DNA of 64,000 bases from Limisphaera sp026417315 (lineage in GTDB: Bacteria; Verrucomicrobiota; Verrucomicrobiia; Limisphaerales; Limisphaeraceae): positions 1,116,001-1,180,000 of the forward strand of contig NZ_JBMVQY010000001.1 of NCBI RefSeq assembly GCF_049537125.1, read 5' to 3'. Made by a program: the position numbers and the translations under genes. This document shows, in pieces, positions 28,050 through 37,169 of this stretch. The notes below the pieces were generated by a model. It searched no databases and was not told where the DNA came from. It worked only from the letters and a program-made list of their open reading frames with translations. Every line of letters starts with the position of its first letter. The first letter of the stretch is position 1.

Positions 28050-30644
28050 ATGGGATTGACCCTGTACGATCTGCTGGTGCGAGATCCGGACAACCCGTCC
28101 AGCGAAAGCCTGCTGGATCGGTTCCTCGAGTACGTGGCCGACAAGGGGCTGACCCTCTATCCGGCCCAGGAAGAGGCACTGCTCGCCGTGTTCGAGGGCC
28201 ACAACGTCATCCTCAACACCCCCACCGGTTCCGGCAAATCCCTCGTCGCCATGGCCATGCTCTTTGCCGCCCTGGCGCGCGGACGCCGCGCCGTGTACAC
28301 CTGCCCGGTCAAAGCCCTGGTCAACGAAAAATGGCGGGATCTCTGCCGCGAGTTCGGCCCGGACAACGTGGGCCTCTCCACCGGCGACGCCTCCGTCAAC
28401 CGGCATGCACCCATCCTATGCTGCACCGCAGAAATCCTGGCCAACATCGCCCTGCGACGCGGCGCCCGCGCGCCCGTGGACGACCTGGTCATGGACGAGT
28501 TCCATTGGTACGCCGATCGGGACCGTGGCGTCGCCTGGCAGGTGCCCCTGCTCACCCTGCCGCACACCCGCTTCCTTCTCATGTCGGCCACCCTGGGCGA
28601 CACCCGTTTCTTCGAAGAGGAACTCACCCGGCTCACCGGCAACCGCACGGTCACCATCGCCGCTTCCGAACGCCCGGTGCCCCTCGAGTTCACCTGGTCC
28701 GAACGCCCCCTGGCCCAAACCGTCGAACAACTCCTGGCCGAGGACAAAGCCCCCATCTACGTGGTTCACTTCACCCAGGCCGAAGCGGCCGAAAGCGCCC
28801 AGGATTTCACCAGCCTCAACCTCTGCTCCCGTACCGAGAAGGAACAAATCGCCGCCGAACTGGAAACCGTTCGGTTCAACTCCCCCTACGGCCCGGAAAT
28901 CCGAAAATGGCTCCGCCACGGCATCGGCCTCCATCACGCCGGTCTGCTCCCCAAATACCGGGTCCTGGTCGAACGCCTCGCGCAACGCGGTCTGCTCAAA
29001 ATCATCTGCGGCACCGACACCCTCGGCGTCGGTGTCAACATCCCCATCCGCACGGTCCTCTTCACCCGCCTCTGCAAATACGACGGCGAAAAAGTAACGC
29101 TCCTCAGCGCGCGCGACTTCCACCAAATCGCCGGTCGTGCCGGCCGCAAAGGCTTTGACGACCGCGGCTGGGTGGTGGTCCAGGCCCCGGAACACGTCAT
29201 CGAAAACCGCAAACTCGAAGCCAAGGCCGCCCGGGACGGCCGCAAACCCACCAAAAAACGGGCGCCCAATCCGAACCACATCACCTGGGACATCAAGACC
29301 TTTCACCGCCTCGTGCACGCGCCCCCCGAACGACTCACCTCCCGTTTCCAGGTCACCCCGGGCATGCTCCTGCACGTCCTGAGCCGCCCCGACGAAGACG
29401 GCTGTCGCGCCCTGCAACAAATCATCCGGCGCTGTCACGATTCGCCCCGCCAGAAACGCGAGCACTTCCGACGCGCCTGGCAACTGTTCCGTTCCCTCCT
29501 CAATCGCAACGTCATCGAAATCGTGCCGCCCGACCAACGCGATGCCCGAGGCCTGCCCAAACTCCGCGTCAACGTCGAACTCCAGGAAGACTTCTCCCTG
29601 GACCAGACCCTCTCCCTCTACCTGCTGGAAACGCTGCTCATCCTCGATCCCAACTCCCCCCAATACGCCCTCGACCTGCTCACGTTGGTCGAGGCCATCC
29701 TCGAAGATCCCGAACCCATCCTCCAGCGCCAGCTCGAACGCATTCGGGCCGAAGCCCTCGCCACCATGAAGGCCGAGGGCGTCCCCTACGAGGAACGCAT
29801 GGAACGGCTCGAACAACTCGAATACCCCAAACCCAACCGCGACTTCATTTACGGCACCTTCAACGCCTTCGCCTCCCGCCACCCGTGGGTCGGCCAGGAA
29901 AACATCCGTCCCAAAAGCATCGCCCGCGAAATGTTCGAAACCTTCCGTTCCTTCGACGACTACGTCCGCGATTACCAGCTCCAACGCGTCGAGGGTCTCC
30001 TGTTGCGTCACCTTCACAGCGTGTACAAGGTCCTCAAACAAACCGTGCCCGAACCCGCCAAGACCGAGGCCGTCCGCGAAATGGAACTCTACTTCGGCAC
30101 CATGATCCGCACCGTGGACTCCAGCCTCTTGGAAGAGTGGGAACAGATGCGCGACCCGGAATACGAGCGACGCCTGGCCGAAGAACGCGCGCGCATCACC
30201 GGCCAGCCGGTCGCCGCGCTCCTCGCCACGGCCCCCACCCGCCTCACGGCCGACCGCGCCACGTTCACCAGCCTGGTGCGCAACCGCATCTTCGCATTCC
30301 TCCGGGCCTGGAGCACGCGCCAGTTCGACACCGCCCTCGGCCATCTCGACCGCCCCCTCGATGCCCGCGGGGAAGCATGGACCCCTCAACGCCTTCAGCA
30401 AACGTGGGAGGCCTACCTCGAAGAACACGCCCGGCTCTGTCTCGACCCCGAAGCCCGCAACCGCCGGCACACCTACATCCTGCCCGCCGAGGACCAAAGC
30501 GCCTGGACCGTCCAGCAAATGCTCGTGGACCCCGACGGCCACAACGACTGGGTCGCAGAGTGGTTCGTGGACCTGGCCGCCTCCGATCAAGCCTCCCAAC
30601 CCGTCATGCAACTCCTGCGCCTCGGCCCGCTCGCCGACCACTGA
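28050..30644 (+). CDS. Ski2-like DEAD/DEAH-box helicase with DUF3516 C-terminal region
   Basis: An 864-residue superfamily 2 helicase. Walker A is TPTGSGKS (57-64), motif II is DEFH (149-152) and motif III is MSATLG near residue 178. The second RecA domain contains GIGLHHAGLLPKYR, the TDTLGVGVN segment and QIAGRAGRKGFD. Helicases of this Ski2/Mtr4-like type unwind RNA or DNA. The long C-terminal half matches the DUF3516 pattern of actinobacterial and verrucomicrobial members. The start is the ATG at 28050, where family similarity begins (MGLTLYDLLV). The true substrate is unknown; a role in RNA decay is possible. The gene converges on the VWA gene, with 35 bases between the stops. Confidence 0.9.
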   Translation: MGLTLYDLLVRDPDNPSSESLLDRFLEYVADKGLTLYPAQEEALLAVFEGHNVILNTPTGSGKSLVAMAMLFAALARGRRAVYTCPVKALVNEKWRDLCREFGPDNVGLSTGDASVNRHAPILCCTAEILANIALRRGARAPVDDLVMDEFHWYADRDRGVAWQVPLLTLPHTRFLLMSATLGDTRFFEEELTRLTGNRTVTIAASERPVPLEFTWSERPLAQTVEQLLAEDKAPIYVVHFTQAEAAESAQDFTSLNLCSRTEKEQIAAELETVRFNSPYGPEIRKWLRHGIGLHHAGLLPKYRVLVERLAQRGLLKIICGTDTLGVGVNIPIRTVLFTRLCKYDGEKVTLLSARDFHQIAGRAGRKGFDDRGWVVVQAPEHVIENRKLEAKAARDGRKPTKKRAPNPNHITWDIKTFHRLVHAPPERLTSRFQVTPGMLLHVLSRPDEDGCRALQQIIRRCHDSPRQKREHFRRAWQLFRSLLNRNVIEIVPPDQRDARGLPKLRVNVELQEDFSLDQTLSLYLLETLLILDPNSPQYALDLLTLVEAILEDPEPILQRQLERIRAEALATMKAEGVPYEERMERLEQLEYPKPNRDFIYGTFNAFASRHPWVGQENIRPKSIAREMFETFRSFDDYVRDYQLQRVEGLLLRHLHSVYKVLKQTVPEPAKTEAVREMELYFGTMIRTVDSSLLEEWEQMRDPEYERRLAEERARITGQPVAALLATAPTRLTADRATFTSLVRNRIFAFLRAWSTRQFDTALGHLDRPLDARGEAWTPQRLQQTWEAYLEEHARLCLDPEARNRRHTYILPAEDQSAWTVQQMLVDPDGHNDWVAEWFVDLAASDQASQPVMQLLRLGPLADH

Positions 30645-30679
30645 ACATTCGCGTCCCCCGCGTCTGCCCGCCGGCATCC

Positions 30680-33664
30680 CTACGTCGTTGACGCCGAATC
30701 CGGAGGCCCGCCCAGCTTCTGCCGCGCACGCAAACGCGCCTGCCGCAGCCGTTCCAGCACCGCCTCCTCCCGATCCACGCCCGCCGACGGCCGTGCGCCG
30801 GGAGATTGCGTGGACGCGACCGGCGTCGAGGAGACCTCCGAATCCCCCGCAGATGGCACTGCCGTCCCGGTCGCTACCCGCGGCACACCCTTCCTCGGAG
30901 GTTCACGCTCCGCCAGAGCCAAACCCGAGCTCACAGGCGCGGCGGGAGAGCTCGCGCCCGACGGTTGCGCCCATTGCCCGCGCACCGCTTCCTTGCGCGC
31001 CAGCAGCGAGGCCAGCGCCGGTTCAGCCACCGGCTCCCCTCGCGCCGCGCCTCGCGATGCCGGCCAGGCCAGTCGTTGAGCCACCCACCGACGCAGGGCC
31101 AGCCAATCCTCGCGCTCGAAGTGGAGGCGCCGCAGCGCGATGTCCAACACAAACAAGAACAGCGCCAGACGCAGCAACGTCGGCCACAGCGGCCGCACAG
31201 CCCACGTGGGCTGCCGGTGGTGCCCAAACGGGTTGTCTCCCTGGGGCCCTGGCGCCAGCACCATGCCCCCGGTCGCCTCCGCCAATTGCGTCAACACGGC
31301 CCGGTTGGGCGCCGTGCGCGCCAGCTCCGGCGAATCACTGGTGGCAAACCCGAGCGTCTCGGCCGCGCGCAGGCGGTCCCCGTCCCACTGCCGCACCTGC
31401 ACCGCGCCCGCGCCGGGTGGCCCGGCCGTGAACCGCGCCTCGAACAGACCGGGGGCGGTCGCGCGCATCTCCTGCGTCTCCCGGGACCCGTCCGGCCGCA
31501 CCAGCACCGCCTCGAATCGCACCGCAGCATCAGCCGGTTCATCCGCCCCGTCCCATTCCGTCCAGACGCGGATCGTTTCGCCCTCGGCCCGCACCTGCGC
31601 GGTCCACGGACCCGTCTCCAGCCGTCGCAAGGACCACTGCACGAGCTGCGCCCAGAACTGCGAAAACTGCGGCCACGCCGGCCAGTCGCGCGCCCACCGC
31701 GCCCGCACGTCCGAGGTAAAGGCCACCACCCGGCCCAACCCGAACTGCCAGTGCGCCAACAAGGGATCGCCCTGATGCGTTCGCAACGGCGTCTCCGCGC
31801 GTGCCCTGGGAGCAGTGACAACGTAACCGTGCAGCTTCGGCCAGCCTTCCCCCGGCAAACCGGTCAGCGGTTCCGAAACGAAGATTCGACGGGGCTCGAA
31901 CGTTTCCTCCACCAAGGCGGCGCGCAGCAGCAATGCCGTGTCTCGCAAGAAGAGTTGAGGCAGTTCCGCAGGATCCGTTGCCGCATAGAACCGGCCCCCA
32001 CCCCAGGCGGCCAGCTGCTCCAAAAACGGTCGATCGAAGTCCTCTCCCACCCCCACGGCCGACACGGTGATCCCCTCGCGTCGCATTTGACGGGTCAGCG
32101 CCTCGAACTCCCCCGGCTGCGTGATGCCGTCGGTCAGCACCACGCAATGTTTCAAATGCGCCCGCGCGCGCGCCAACTGGCGGTACGCCTCCTTGAGCGC
32201 CGGATAGATGGAGGTGCCGCCCTCGGCTTGCACCCGGGCCAGCTGCGCCAACCAGGTCCGGCGCTGCCCCGCCGGCTGCAACGGTGCCACCTCGTACGGC
32301 CGGGTGTCGAAGGCCAGCACCCCCACCCAGTCCCGCTCCCCCAACGCCAGGATCGAAGCCATCGCCGCACGCTTGGCCATCTCGAGCTTCTCGCCCAGCA
32401 TGCTGCCGGAGCGATCCAACACCAGCATCAACGCCACCACCGGCAACGGACGCCATTGCTCCAACTCCATGCTCACCGGCAACAGCTCCGCCAGCGGCGT
32501 CCCCCGATATCCCCCTGCCGTGAAGCTCTGGTCGCCTCCCACACAGATCAGCCCCACTCCGAGATCCGCCACGGCCCGCTGCAATTGTTGCCAGCTGCTC
32601 ATCGGCAGGTTCGCCGCAGCCACATTCTCCAGAACCACGGCGTCGAACCCGTACCAGCCGGCCAAATCGGGCGGCGCCGCTTCGATCGGACGCACCGTGA
32701 CCTCCGCCCCCGTCGTCCCCAGTGCCTTCAACCACGGACCCAACTCGCCCTCCGGAGTGGTGTGCAACACCAACACCCGCGGGGGGCCCTCCACCATCAC
32801 GAATCCGTACCCTCGATTGTTGCGCGGCTGGAAATCGCCCGGCACATCACACAACACTTCGAAGTGATAGAATCCGGGTTGCTCCAGCCGCTGCGGCAGC
32901 CGGAACAGGTTCTTCCCGGGCGCCAATTCCACCGTGGGCTGCGCCACCAGCTGGTCGTTGGCGTACAACCGCAGCCGCGCCACGGTTTGCGTCGGACTGT
33001 ACACCCAGAGCTTCAAATCAAAGGGCTCGTTTCGTCCGACCCGCGCCGGCACCTCCACCCGCTCCACCCGACCGTCCCCCGGTCGCTCCCTGCCCAAAAC
33101 CAGCACATCACAACTGACCCTGCGATTCCGCAGTTGGGGCAGCCAGTCCAGCACGCGGCCCTGGGTCTCGTTGCCGTCGCTCATGATCACCAGCCGGTGC
33201 TGCCCCGCCTCCGGCAGCGTGGCCAGGGCCAGGCGCACGGCAGCGCCCAGGTCGGTGGCCGTGGTGTCCACCACGGCCAGCGGCCGGTCCCAACGCGGCG
33301 ACTCCGTGGGCAAAAACTCCACCGCCGCATCCCGGCCAAACACCACCACGCCTGCACGGTCCCCCTTCGGCTTGTCCGACAGCCAACGGTCCAGCTCCGC
33401 CCAGGCCACCCGCTGCTCGTCCGGGGTCAAACTGTCCGAGCGATCCAGCAAAAACACCACGTTCATCTCTCCCACCCGCCGGGGCCATTGGAACCCCGCC
33501 AATGCCAACACCACACACAGCACTCCGGCCAATCGAAACCCCAGCACCCAGCGTCGCCGCGCGACTGACAACAACGCGTCGCTGCTCCGGTGCAGCCAGA
33601 TCACCCAGGCCGCCGCCACCGGCAGCACACACCACCACCACGGCTGGGTGAAGAATCGGTTCAT
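30680..33664 (-). CDS. Membrane-anchored protein with two von Willebrand A domains (BatA/glutamine-amidotransferase-like type)
   Basis: A 994-residue protein. Two N-terminal membrane segments (about 8-24 and 40-60) precede a first VWA domain with a MIDAS motif DRSDS (74-78). An Ig-like region and a class I glutamine-amidotransferase-like fold (about 290-395) follow. A second VWA domain then has MIDAS DRSGS (417-421), DGITQPGEF and an STSIYPAL-like GTSIYPAL. A third membrane helix (about 845-865) precedes a charged tail. Paired VWA proteins of this kind usually belong to MoxR-VWA systems for metal insertion or stress, but no MoxR gene is in the window. The frame extends 1.1 kb upstream as a repeat-derived shadow. 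ATG 33664 begins MNRFFTQPWW. Confidence 0.85.
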   Translation of the reverse strand: MNRFFTQPWWWCVLPVAAAWVIWLHRSSDALLSVARRRWVLGFRLAGVLCVVLALAGFQWPRRVGEMNVVFLLDRSDSLTPDEQRVAWAELDRWLSDKPKGDRAGVVVFGRDAAVEFLPTESPRWDRPLAVVDTTATDLGAAVRLALATLPEAGQHRLVIMSDGNETQGRVLDWLPQLRNRRVSCDVLVLGRERPGDGRVERVEVPARVGRNEPFDLKLWVYSPTQTVARLRLYANDQLVAQPTVELAPGKNLFRLPQRLEQPGFYHFEVLCDVPGDFQPRNNRGYGFVMVEGPPRVLVLHTTPEGELGPWLKALGTTGAEVTVRPIEAAPPDLAGWYGFDAVVLENVAAANLPMSSWQQLQRAVADLGVGLICVGGDQSFTAGGYRGTPLAELLPVSMELEQWRPLPVVALMLVLDRSGSMLGEKLEMAKRAAMASILALGERDWVGVLAFDTRPYEVAPLQPAGQRRTWLAQLARVQAEGGTSIYPALKEAYRQLARARAHLKHCVVLTDGITQPGEFEALTRQMRREGITVSAVGVGEDFDRPFLEQLAAWGGGRFYAATDPAELPQLFLRDTALLLRAALVEETFEPRRIFVSEPLTGLPGEGWPKLHGYVVTAPRARAETPLRTHQGDPLLAHWQFGLGRVVAFTSDVRARWARDWPAWPQFSQFWAQLVQWSLRRLETGPWTAQVRAEGETIRVWTEWDGADEPADAAVRFEAVLVRPDGSRETQEMRATAPGLFEARFTAGPPGAGAVQVRQWDGDRLRAAETLGFATSDSPELARTAPNRAVLTQLAEATGGMVLAPGPQGDNPFGHHRQPTWAVRPLWPTLLRLALFLFVLDIALRRLHFEREDWLALRRWVAQRLAWPASRGAARGEPVAEPALASLLARKEAVRGQWAQPSGASSPAAPVSSGLALAEREPPRKGVPRVATGTAVPSAGDSEVSSTPVASTQSPGARPSAGVDREEAVLERLRQARLRARQKLGGPPDSASTT

Positions 33665-34224
33665 CCGCCGCACCTCAACATTCCCCAGCACCCGCCTCCG
33701 AACGAGTTTTTTCCTTCCACCGAAGCCGCCGGGCAGAGTCCATGCGGCGATCCTCTCCAGCCCCAGTCTCCCCGCCAGGCGGTACCGCACAACCCCGGCA
33801 CGATGCCGGCGCCGGGCGTGTCCTTCGCTCCGCGAAAATGGTCCGATTTCACTGCGGAACAAAGGGCCCCGCCGGCCTGCCGACCCGCCTCCCAGTTTCG
33901 CGCAGACCGGCCCCCGGAATCTCAGAGCGCATCGCCGGCCCGCCCAAGTCGAACCTCCGCAGCTCGCCGTGCCACTTTCGCTTCTCGGCGGCACGGAACA
34001 CTCCGGCCTTTCAAAGCCGGGCGGACCCGGATGCAACCTCGGTTCCAACACGGCAACGCGGCACATCGCAGGTTTCGGACACCCCCCGAGAGATCGGTGG
34101 ACTCTTCGCGCGTCCTCGGCAGCAGGACACCGACGAACACGGGCACTGCCCCGAAAGCCTTGAATCCAGTTCTCCAAAAGCGGAAATGCGCATTCCGGTG
34201 TCCATGCATGGCACGAATCAATCC

Positions 34225-34430
34225 GCGCCTGAAGGCGCATCCCCTCCACCAGCCCGGGGCAACGCCCCGGGGACTTCGCGCCCCCATACCCATCGCGCCC
34301 TGAAAGGGCACCACTCGAGGACGCCCCTCGCGGGGACCGGTGAGCCCACACCGAATTCCGCCCCTTCAGGGCGGGGTGAATCGCGGCGTCCCGGTTCCCC
34401 AGGGTCTCGCCCTGGGCTGGTGAGTTCACA
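34225..34430 (-). repeat. Palindromic mosaic repeat, inverted relative of the 63-kb copies
   Basis: A run of short perfect or near-perfect hairpins: GCGCC-TGAA-GGCGC (34225-34238), CCCGGGGC/GCCCCGGG (34253-34271), a GCGCCCTGAAAGGGC element, a CCGCCCC-TTCA-GGGCGG element, and CCCAGGG/CCCTGGG. Read on the minus strand the order and the spacer phrases match the copies at 63065-63705, including an ATTC-type stretch beside the CCGCCCC hairpin. No open frame or transposase belongs to it. Confidence 0.75.
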
Positions 34431-34844
34431 CTATGTTCGGGCAACCATAAGGCGTGTTGGAGGGCAACCATTCGCGCGGTTTCGTGGGCAATTTGGTTGC
34501 CCAAGCGCCTCATGAGGCTGGCGCCTTGACGTCCCCCTGAGGCAAACCCATGCCGCGTCGCAGGCTCGAACCGTCTCCGGCCCTTGATGGGGCTTGCTGG
34601 CATGGAACGGGCAGGGGCCGCGTTGGCGAATTGTCCCTTGCAGCACTGGCTCAGGCACGGCCATCGGCACCGCAGATCCGCATTCGGGCGCCATTCGGAT
34701 TCTGGACACGCCCCAGACGCTCGGCGCGATCGCGAATGTCCGCAGCACGAGAAAGCCCCGGTAAAAACGGCGTTTTCCCCGGGTCCTGAAATGAAGTGCC
34801 CACAGGGGAGATCCCCCTCACCCACGCGGGTGCCCAGTTTTTTC

Positions 34845-34872
34845 GTGACACCGACGCCGGCCCGGATATATT
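34845..34872 (+). promoter_or_regulatory. Probable sigma-70 promoter of tRNA-Glu
   Basis: GTGACA at 34845-34850 and TATATT at 34867-34872 are separated by 16 bases, and the tRNA begins 15 bases after the -10 box. The local A+T-rich pocket stands out in a G+C-rich interval. Confidence 0.6.
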
Positions 34873-34886
34873 TCTGAGCGACGCTC

Positions 34887-34961
34887 GACCCTATCGTCTA
34901 GCGGTTAGGACACCACCCTTTCACGGTGGTAGCCCGGGTTCGAGTCCCGGTAGGGTCGCCA
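34887..34961 (+). tRNA. tRNA-Glu (anticodon UUC), CCA encoded
   Basis: A complete cloverleaf. The acceptor GACCCTA (34887-34893) pairs with TAGGGTC (34951-34957), with a G discriminator and an encoded CCA at 34959-34961. The anticodon stem CCACC (34913-34917) pairs with GGTGG (34925-34929) around the loop CTTTCAC, anticodon TTC at 34920-34922. The T arm is CCGGG-TTCGAGT-CCCGG. A T-run follows directly and may end transcription. It reads Glu codons GAA and GAG. Confidence 0.97.
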
Positions 34962-35159
34962 TTTTTCTCGCCCAGACGCAACCATCCCGTCGGTTTTACC
35001 GAGAGGCGTCCCACGCGGTTGGACCAACCCGCCGTTCACACAAATGTGGCCCGCCGGCAGATCGAGCACCGGCGAAAGGGTTCGCTCTTGAAGGCTCGCA
35101 TTTCCGGGGCCTGTGGAGCAGACGCGGGGAGGTTGCTCGCACCAGACCCTAGGAAGGCC

Positions 35160-36164
35160 TCAATAGGTCAACAAATCCAGCAAACCCAGGCCGCGCGGGC
35201 TCAAGGCCCAGCGGTTTCCCTGCCGCGTCACCAGGGCCTGACAGCGGCACCGGTTGACCTCGGCCTCGTTGACCTGCAAAAGCACGTACTTCCCGCCCGG
35301 ACGCAATTCTGCTGCGCTCCGCGGCACCAGGCGAAACGGCAAACCGGAAAAATTAAAAGTCACATCATATCCGGCCACCGGGGCTGTGCGAACCGCAGCC
35401 GGCTCCACCAGGGCGGCGTAGCGCCGGACCCAGCCAAACTCTCCCTGTCGCACCTGCACAGTGCACAACGGCACCTGTTCCTGCACCAACCTGCGAAACG
35501 AGAACCGTGGCCCTTCACGCTGCTGTGCCTGGAAGACCGCCACCGGGTCCAGACCCAGGAAGTTGCGCCCGTTGAAATTCCCGTGGTCGTTCCGCTCCCG
35601 GGGCTCGGTGCGGCGGAACCAGGCGTCGAACCGGTCGGAGATCATGAGCGCGATTTCGAAGTGCAGATGCGCGCGATCTTTGCTGATGGGGGTTCGGGTG
35701 TTGGTGCTCCGACCCAGGGTGCCGATCGGTTGACCGGCGCGCACCTCCCGGCCCGGGCGCAAGTCCGGCGCAACGGCCCGCAAATGCGCGTACAACGTGT
35801 ACACCTCCAGCCCGTCCACGCTGTGGCGCAGGACGATGTACCGGCCGTAGTTGGACAAAGAAGGATTCGTGTTGATGTATGCCACGGTGCCGTCCGCCGC
35901 CGCATACACCAGGTCGGTGGGTTCGCCCCGACGATCCCGCTGCACGGAACGAATGTCGATCCCCTCGTGCAGCTGAAAGCCCTCGCTCCGCGTGCAGCCG
36001 AACGTCCCCGCTACCCAGGTCCGGCCCGGTGTGGGGGCGAAGAAGCGTGCCTCGCCCCCGGGCTCGAACAGGGCCTGGTTGGGCGTGGGCAGCCGAAACG
36101 GTCCTGTCGCCACGGCTCCTGCCACCCACCCCAGGATCCCCAACCACACCAGACCGCCGCGCAT
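35160..36164 (-). CDS. Exported M23-family metallopeptidase
   Basis: A 334-residue protein with an N-terminal signal peptide (about 1-20). The LytM/M23 fold has its zinc ligands in HEGID (H66, D70) and HLH (H166-H168), plus a YAHL motif (H127). These are all the residues an active peptidoglycan endopeptidase needs. The fold contains an unusually long loop after the HLHFE motif and a C-terminal domain of about 130 residues with no recognised family. It starts six bases after the stop of the upstream lipoprotein gene, so the two are an operon. Confidence 0.88.
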   Translation of the reverse strand: MRGGLVWLGILGWVAGAVATGPFRLPTPNQALFEPGGEARFFAPTPGRTWVAGTFGCTRSEGFQLHEGIDIRSVQRDRRGEPTDLVYAAADGTVAYINTNPSLSNYGRYIVLRHSVDGLEVYTLYAHLRAVAPDLRPGREVRAGQPIGTLGRSTNTRTPISKDRAHLHFEIALMISDRFDAWFRRTEPRERNDHGNFNGRNFLGLDPVAVFQAQQREGPRFSFRRLVQEQVPLCTVQVRQGEFGWVRRYAALVEPAAVRTAPVAGYDVTFNFSGLPFRLVPRSAAELRPGGKYVLLQVNEAEVNRCRCQALVTRQGNRWALSPRGLGLLDLLTY

Positions 36165-36170
36165 GACCTG

Positions 36171-36689
36171 TTAGAAATCCCGTTTCTTCCGCTGCGCCGC
36201 CAGGTTGTTCAAGCCCCGCACGATCCGCTCGGCCTCCTCGCGACTCGCATCCGGCGTGAACACCAGAAATCCGTCCCCGATCCGCTGCTTGATCAAGGGC
36301 GCCGCCAGCCATCGCGCCTGGTCCGGTCGCTCGCCAAACTGACTGAAGATCACCATGCGTCGCCCCCGGTAGGCCGTGGTGTATTGCTCCAACAGCCAGG
36401 TGCCGGAACGGTCCAGCTGAATCTGAATGGCCGGCACCCCGAAGGCATCCACCACCTTCGCCGACGCCACATGCACCTCCGTGAGGAAAGGCGACTTCTC
36501 GATGGTCAGGCTGACCGGATCCTCCCGAAACAGCGTCACCGTCTCCGTCTGACCCGTGGGCTCGGGCCGGACCTCCAGATGAACGCGCAACGTACTGATT
36601 TCCTTCCGGCTGCGCGACTCGGGGCTCTGACAGGCCATTGTCACGGCCAGCAACGCCAAACCCACCCCCAAATAGAGATTGAACCGCAT
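36171..36689 (-). CDS. Lipoprotein with SecD P1-head-like domain
   Basis: A protein of about 172 residues with a lipoprotein signal (LALLAVTMAC). The mature part resembles the periplasmic P1 head subdomain of SecD: a strand repeat region followed by ..AIQIQLDRSGTWLLEQYT and FSQFGERPD. It has no membrane-spanning Sec channel and so is not itself a translocase. Several in-frame ATGs exist (36728, 36704, 36689); 36689 gives a compact signal peptide. It is the upstream gene of a pair with the M23 peptidase. The function is unknown. Confidence 0.65.
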   Translation of the reverse strand: MRFNLYLGVGLALLAVTMACQSPESRSRKEISTLRVHLEVRPEPTGQTETVTLFREDPVSLTIEKSPFLTEVHVASAKVVDAFGVPAIQIQLDRSGTWLLEQYTTAYRGRRMVIFSQFGERPDQARWLAAPLIKQRIGDGFLVFTPDASREEAERIVRGLNNLAAQRKKRDF

Positions 36690-36751
36690 CCTCGGCCCAT
36701 TCATATTGACCGGCCCAAACAACCGCATTCAGGCGGGCTTGTAAAGGACCT

Positions 36752-36982
36752 ATGAGCAAACAATACAACAAGATTCTCAAACGCCGTCGGCGCCAGCGCT
36801 ACATCAAGCGCAAGAAACTGGCCGCCAAACTGGCGCGCCAGGCCAAAGCCGGACAGACCGCGCCAGCCGCCAGCGAGCCGCCTTCGGCCCCGGCATCCGC
36901 CGCTCCGGCCCAACCAGCCGCACCAGCGCCCGCGGAGCCCTCGCCGGCGCCCACAGAGAATCCGCCACCCGCCGGGAGCTGA
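36752..36982 (+). CDS. Small basic protein of unknown function
   Basis: A 76-residue protein. The first 30 residues are strongly basic (ILKRRRRQRYIKRKK) and could bind nucleic acid. The rest is a flexible Ala/Pro-rich tail. The ATG is preceded by AAAGGA at proper spacing, and the gene is followed by a good terminator, both of which support it as a real gene. No family is recognised. Confidence 0.65.
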   Translation: MSKQYNKILKRRRRQRYIKRKKLAAKLARQAKAGQTAPAASEPPSAPASAAPAQPAAPAPAEPSPAPTENPPPAGS

Positions 36983-37034
36983 CCCTCGCCACTCCGGCGA
37001 CCGAAAACGTCACCTTTCCTCTCGTGTGCCGACC

Positions 37035-37065
37035 GCCGCCCGGACCACCGCCGGGCGGCTTGTGT
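37035..37065 (+). terminator. Rho-independent terminator
   Basis: A nine-base-pair stem GCCGCCCGG (37035-37043) and CCGGGCGGC (37051-37059) with a seven-base loop is followed by TTGTGTTT. It suits the small basic-protein gene that ends at 36982. The T-run is imperfect. Confidence 0.6.
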
Positions 37066-37169
37066 TTCCCTCGGAAGCGCCCGCGACCTTCCCCCTAAGC
37101 ACTGCGCCGCCCTGGCCGGATTCGCAACGCCCGGCCCGCTCGAGTGCCCGGGCCGTGGCCCCCGCGCCT

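Larger units (their letters stand above)
33665..34886. other. Gene-free interval with palindromic repeats upstream of tRNA-Glu
   Basis: About 1.2 kb with no credible gene. Open frames here are low-complexity and follow repeat sequence. It holds the mosaic repeat at 34225-34430 and the tRNA promoter near 34845-34872. The rest shows nothing I can name. Confidence 0.55.

Noticed and set aside
33670..34825. Upstream extension of the VWA protein frame by about 390 codons
   Set aside because: The extension is translated palindromic repeat and low-complexity sequence; the real protein starts with its membrane helix at 33664.
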